A stretch of DNA of 8,033 nucleotides from Bacillus sp. (in: firmicutes) (GTDB taxonomy: Bacteria; Bacillota; Bacilli; Bacillales; Cytobacillaceae). The stretch spans positions 1-8,033 of the forward strand of contig DMSR01000396.1 of NCBI GenBank assembly GCA_003457145.1, read 5' to 3'. The notes under the pieces were generated by a model. The model did not search any database. It was given only the letters and a program-made list of their open reading frames with translations, and was not told where the DNA came from. Both the position numbers and the translations under genes were made by a program. Within the stretch, counting starts at the first letter, position 1. Each line of letters begins with the position of its first letter. Positions 5,713-8,033 of the stretch are shown here, piece after piece.

Positions 5713-7062
5713 TTATTTTAGACGCTTCTCAAGCTCAGCTTTTTTCTCTTCGAATCCTGGCTTTCCAAGAAGCGCAAACATATTCACTTTGTATGCTTCT
5801 ACTCCCGGCTGGTCAAATGGATTGACACCCAGCAGGTAACCGCTCATCGCACAAGCTTTCTCAAAGAAATACACGAGATAGCCAAATGTATACTCATCTA
5901 GCTGAGGAATCGTCACGACAAGGTTCGGGACGCCACCATCAGTGTGAGCAAGCATTGTACCCTCGAATGCCTTATTGTTAACGAAATCAACTGATTTGCC
6001 TGCAAGGTAATTTAATCCGTCAAGATCACTTGCTGCCTCTTCGATCGTCAATTCATGGCGGGGCTTTTCGACCTTAATGATCGTTTCGAATAAATCGCGA
6101 CGGCCTTCCTGTACATATTGGCCCATTGAGTGAAGGTCAGTTGAGAAGTTCGCGGAAGAAGGATAGATTCCCTTCTGATCCTTCCCTTCACTTTCGCCAA
6201 ACAGCTGCTTCCACCATTCAGAGAAGTATTGTAAGGACGGCTCATAATTCACGAGCATTTCAATTGTTTTCCCTTTATTGTAAAGCGCGTTGCGAACAGC
6301 AGCGTATTGGTAAGCAGCATTCTCTTCAAGCTCAGATTTGCTGAAGTCTTCTCTTGCCTGTGCTGCTCCCTTCATCATGCTTTCAATATCAGATCCGCTA
6401 ACAGCAATAGGAAGCAAGCCAACTGCAGTCAGGACTGAGTAACGTCCGCCGACATCATCAGGAATCACAAATGACTCGTAGCCTTCATCGTCAGATAGAG
6501 TCTTCAATGCACCTCGTGCTTTGTCTGTAGTTGCATAGATGCGTCTACGTGCTTCATCGACTCCGTATTTCTCTTCAAGAAGCTTACGGAAGATGCGGAA
6601 AGCAATCGCAGGTTCTGTAGTCGTACCAGATTTTGAAATTACGTTAATGGAAAAATCCTTGCCGTCAAGGAGGTCCATAACGTCAGTCATATAGCTTGAG
6701 CTAATGTTGTTTCCAATAAAAATGATTTGCGGAGTTTTGCGTTTTTCTTTAGGAAGAGCATTATAGAAACTGTGCTGCAGAAACTCAAGCGCTGCACGTG
6801 CCCCTAAATAAGAACCGCCGATGCCAACAACGAGCAATACATCAGAATCATTCTTGATTTTTTCAGCAGACTTCTGGATGCGTGCAAACTCTTCTTTATC
6901 ATAGTCCACAGGCAGGTCGATCCAGCCTAAAAATTCACTGCCTGCACCAGTTTGTTCGTGCAATGAATGATGTGCTACTTTTACAAAATCCCTTAAGTAT
7001 GTAACTTCGTGTTCACCAAAAAAGCTTAACGCCTTTGAGTAATCAAAACGAACATGGGTCAT
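5713..7062 (-). CDS. pgi: Glucose-6-phosphate isomerase
   Basis: Interconverts glucose 6-phosphate and fructose 6-phosphate in the cytoplasm, at the entry to glycolysis and the branch to the pentose phosphate pathway. At 449 residues it is the usual length for the short Firmicute type. Visible motifs are [14 protein letters not shown] (78-91), the phosphate-binding [10 protein letters not shown] (142-151), the family signature [13 protein letters not shown] (203-215), LFGESEGK (287-294) with E290 as the probable base, H311 in DLHSMGQ, and the second signature [18 protein letters not shown] (408-425) with K425. ATG at 7062 has GGAGG 7 nt upstream (7070-7074). It is flanked by its own promoter candidate (7095-7123) and a strong terminator (5669-5707), so it looks monocistronic. 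A cre-like site upstream hints at carbon control. The neighbouring iron alcohol dehydrogenase is on the same strand but has its own terminator. Confidence 0.98.
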   Translation of the reverse strand: MTHVRFDYSKALSFFGEHEVTYLRDFVKVAHHSLHEQTGAGSEFLGWIDLPVDYDKEEFARIQKSAEKIKNDSDVLLVVGIGGSYLGARAALEFLQHSFYNALPKEKRKTPQIIFIGNNISSSYMTDVMDLLDGKDFSINVISKSGTTTEPAIAFRIFRKLLEEKYGVDEARRRIYATTDKARGALKTLSDDEGYESFVIPDDVGGRYSVLTAVGLLPIAVSGSDIESMMKGAAQAREDFSKSELEENAAYQYAAVRNALYNKGKTIEMLVNYEPSLQYFSEWWKQLFGESEGKDQKGIYPSSANFSTDLHSMGQYVQEGRRDLFETIIKVEKPRHELTIEEAASDLDGLNYLAGKSVDFVNNKAFEGTMLAHTDGGVPNLVVTIPQLDEYTFGYLVYFFEKACAMSGYLLGVNPFDQPGVEAYKVNMFALLGKPGFEEKKAELEKRLK

Positions 7063-7094
7063 GTCTGATCCTCCATTTAATTGTATTCTCTACC

Positions 7095-7123
7095 ACTTTA
7101 ACGAAAGCTTTGCCAAGAATCAA
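7095..7123 (-). promoter_or_regulatory. Candidate sigma-A promoter of pgi
   Basis: Minus strand TTGATT (7123-7118), 17-nt spacer, TAAAGT (7100-7095); each box matches four of six consensus bases. It would start RNA near 7088, leaving a leader of about 25 nt that just includes the GGAGG. The short palindrome and cre-like site lie immediately upstream. Confidence 0.4.
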
Positions 7124-7136
7124 GAATCACACGTAG

Positions 7137-7150
7137 TGTAAGCGCGACCA
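7137..7150. promoter_or_regulatory. cre-like site upstream of pgi (possible CcpA binding)
   Basis: TGTAAGCGCGACCA fits the catabolite-responsive element consensus TGWAANCGNTNWCA at all fixed positions but two (G for T, C for W). It lies about 14 bp upstream of the candidate pgi -35 box, a position from which CcpA more often activates than represses. Found by eye only. Confidence 0.25.
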
Positions 7151-7244
7151 ATTGTGAAATATTTTGTAACATAATGACTCCGTTATTTTTTTCCATCATG
7201 GCAGATTTTAAACCTTTAATTTCTGGGCATTGGCCTCACTGTAC

Positions 7245-7260
7245 TATGGGTTAACCTATA
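7245..7260. repeat. 16-bp near-perfect palindrome centred on GTTAAC
   Basis: TATGGGTTAACCTATA equals its reverse complement except for one symmetric mismatch pair (G at 7248, T at 7257). It lies 183 bp upstream of pgi and 81 bp past the alcohol dehydrogenase terminator. It has no spacer or loop and no U-run, so it fits a dimeric regulator's operator better than an RNA hairpin. No known operator was recognised. Confidence 0.35.
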
Positions 7261-7340
7261 CTCATCTTGCATTTTAAAAAAGGGAAATTATCGTTTTTTT
7301 TAGTTATAACAAAAATGGTGTGAGCGCCCCTAAAAACCAG

Positions 7341-7369
7341 AAAAAAGGCCCCAGAAAAAACATAGGACC
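7341..7369 (-). terminator. Intrinsic terminator of the iron alcohol dehydrogenase gene
   Basis: On the minus strand GGTCCT (7369-7364) pairs with GGGGCC (7352-7347) in a 6-bp stem with two G-U pairs and an 11-nt loop, followed by six U (7346-7341). It starts 14 nt after the stop codon. It is modest in strength, so some read-through towards pgi is possible. Confidence 0.65.
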
Positions 7370-7383
7370 ATTAAAATATATTT

Positions 7384-8033
7384 TTACAAAGACATCCGGT
7401 AGATTTCTACTACGTCTTCACGATTTAATTTAGCGAAATTGCCAAATTCACCATTTACCATAGCTTTATCGGCCATGACTTCAATCTTGCTGTCATCAAT
7501 ATCGTAGTCTGCAAGACGGGACGGCGCACCAATGCTTGACCAGAATTCACGCAGCTTTCTAATCCCTTCTAGCCCTGCCTCTTCATCTGTTTTTCCTTCT
7601 GGATTCACATTAAAGACCCTTACTGCCATCTTTTTGAAGCGTTCGGGCTTAACCTTCAAGTTATGCTTCATCCAATTCGGGAACAGGATGGCGAGTCCTC
7701 CGCCATGAGGAATATCGTAAACAGCTGATACAGCATGTTCGATGTTGTGTGTAGCCCAATCTCCACGATAGCCCATTGAGAGCATACCATTCAGCGCCAT
7801 TGTTCCTGCATACAGAACCGTTGCACGATACTCGTAATTTTCGAGATCTTCCAGGAGCTTAGGTGCTGTCTCCATAACCGTAAGAAGCAGTGATTCACAC
7901 ATACGATCCTGGAACTCCGTGTTATCTGTTAAGTGGAAGTAATGCTCAAATACATGTGACATCATATCGACGATGCCATAGATTGTTTGGTCTCTAGGTA
8001 CCGAGAATGTATTCACCGGATCAAGGATTGAAA
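7384..8033 (-). CDS. Iron-containing alcohol dehydrogenase (YugJ/YugK/BdhA type), N-terminal part outside window
   Basis: An NAD(P)H-dependent, Fe(II)-type alcohol dehydrogenase of the butanol dehydrogenase/YqhD group, reducing aldehydes to alcohols in the cytoplasm. The visible 216 codons are the C-terminal all-helical metal-binding domain; the N-terminal nucleotide-binding half lies beyond base 8033. The frame is open to the edge ([12 protein letters not shown]), so the GTG at 8016 is an internal Val codon rather than the start. Counting that Val as residue 1, the four metal ligands are D17 and H21 ([10 protein letters not shown]), H90 ([11 protein letters not shown]) and H104 ([10 protein letters not shown]). 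The spacings of 4, 69 and 14 residues match those I recall for the YqhD ligands. It lies next to pgi as yugK does in B. subtilis, but YugJ and YugK are close paralogues, so I give no symbol. It has its own terminator. Physiological substrate unknown. Confidence 0.93.
   Translation of the reverse strand, partial: SILDPVNTFSVPRDQTIYGIVDMMSHVFEHYFHLTDNTEFQDRMCESLLLTVMETAPKLLEDLENYEYRATVLYAGTMALNGMLSMGYRGDWATHNIEHAVSAVYDIPHGGGLAILFPNWMKHNLKVKPERFKKMAVRVFNVNPEGKTDEEAGLEGIRKLREFWSSIGAPSRLADYDIDDSKIEVMADKAMVNGEFGNFAKLNREDVVEIYRMSL

Larger units (their letters stand above)
7063..7383. other. 321-bp spacer between alcohol dehydrogenase gene and pgi
   Basis: It contains the alcohol dehydrogenase terminator (7341-7369), a 16-bp near-palindrome (7245-7260), a cre-like site (7137-7150), a second short palindrome (7127-7141), a candidate pgi promoter (7095-7123) and the pgi ribosome binding site. 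A 33-codon minus-strand frame (7098-7199) crosses the promoter and is probably not a gene. No RNA gene was recognised. Confidence 0.6.

Noticed and set aside
7172..7252. Plus-strand 26-codon frame beginning at ATG 7172
   Set aside because: It has no ribosome binding site and no co-directional neighbour, and a frame of this length is common by chance.
8014..8016. GTG at 8016 as the start of the alcohol dehydrogenase
   Set aside because: The frame stays open to the window edge with conserved family sequence (LDP before VNTFSVP), and all nucleotide-binding sequence is upstream, so this codon is an internal valine.
1..8033. CRISPR arrays, tRNA or rRNA genes, insertion sequences, phage or defence genes
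   Set aside because: No regularly spaced repeats, cloverleaf-like segments, transposase motifs or terminal repeats were seen. The gene content is chromosomal core with one sporulation operon.

Overview
The window looks like chromosomal DNA of an endospore-forming, Bacillus-like Firmicute. It carries a GerA-type germinant receptor operon. It also carries a block (K+ channel of YugO type, YugN-like protein, glucose-6-phosphate isomerase, iron alcohol dehydrogenase of YugJ/YugK type) whose order matches my memory of the yug-pgi region of Bacillus subtilis. AT-rich spacers, strong GGAGG-type ribosome binding sites, GTG/TTG starts and hairpin-plus-U-run terminators fit that group.

Layout from left to right. 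Bases 1-2993 are a minus-strand tricistron read A-B-C: GerA-type A subunit (1461-2993), B subunit (338-1447) and the first 121 codons of the C subunit lipoprotein (1-363, cut by the window edge). An intrinsic terminator (3129-3161) separates it from a minus-strand DedA-family membrane protein (3192-3779). Upstream of dedA, on the same strand, is an unannotated-looking 31-codon ORF (3838-3933) with a good Shine-Dalgarno. Its last codons are perfectly complementary over 12 nt to the start of dedA. A divergent spacer then leads to the plus-strand K+ channel gene (4197-5183, TTG start), preceded by a mini-ORF. Its stop is 2 bp from the stop of the convergent yugN-like gene (5186-5587, minus, TTG start). 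A 16-bp perfect hairpin (5669-5707) is the terminator of pgi (5713-7062, minus) and is also correctly built to stop plus-strand transcription. A 321-bp spacer holds the likely pgi promoter, a cre-like site, a 16-bp near-palindrome and the terminator of the iron alcohol dehydrogenase gene (7384-8033, minus, 5' end outside the window).

Functionally the window mixes a spore germination sensor, membrane/envelope housekeeping (DedA), K+ conductance, glycolysis (Pgi) and fermentative or detoxifying aldehyde reduction. Apart from the germination operon the genes look like independent transcription units. The protein-coding genes are ordinary family members. The least explained part is the divergent spacer 3780-4196, where the small ORF/dedA arrangement resembles a translational coupling or attenuation device. 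That reading is an inference from complementarity and spacing and has not been tested.
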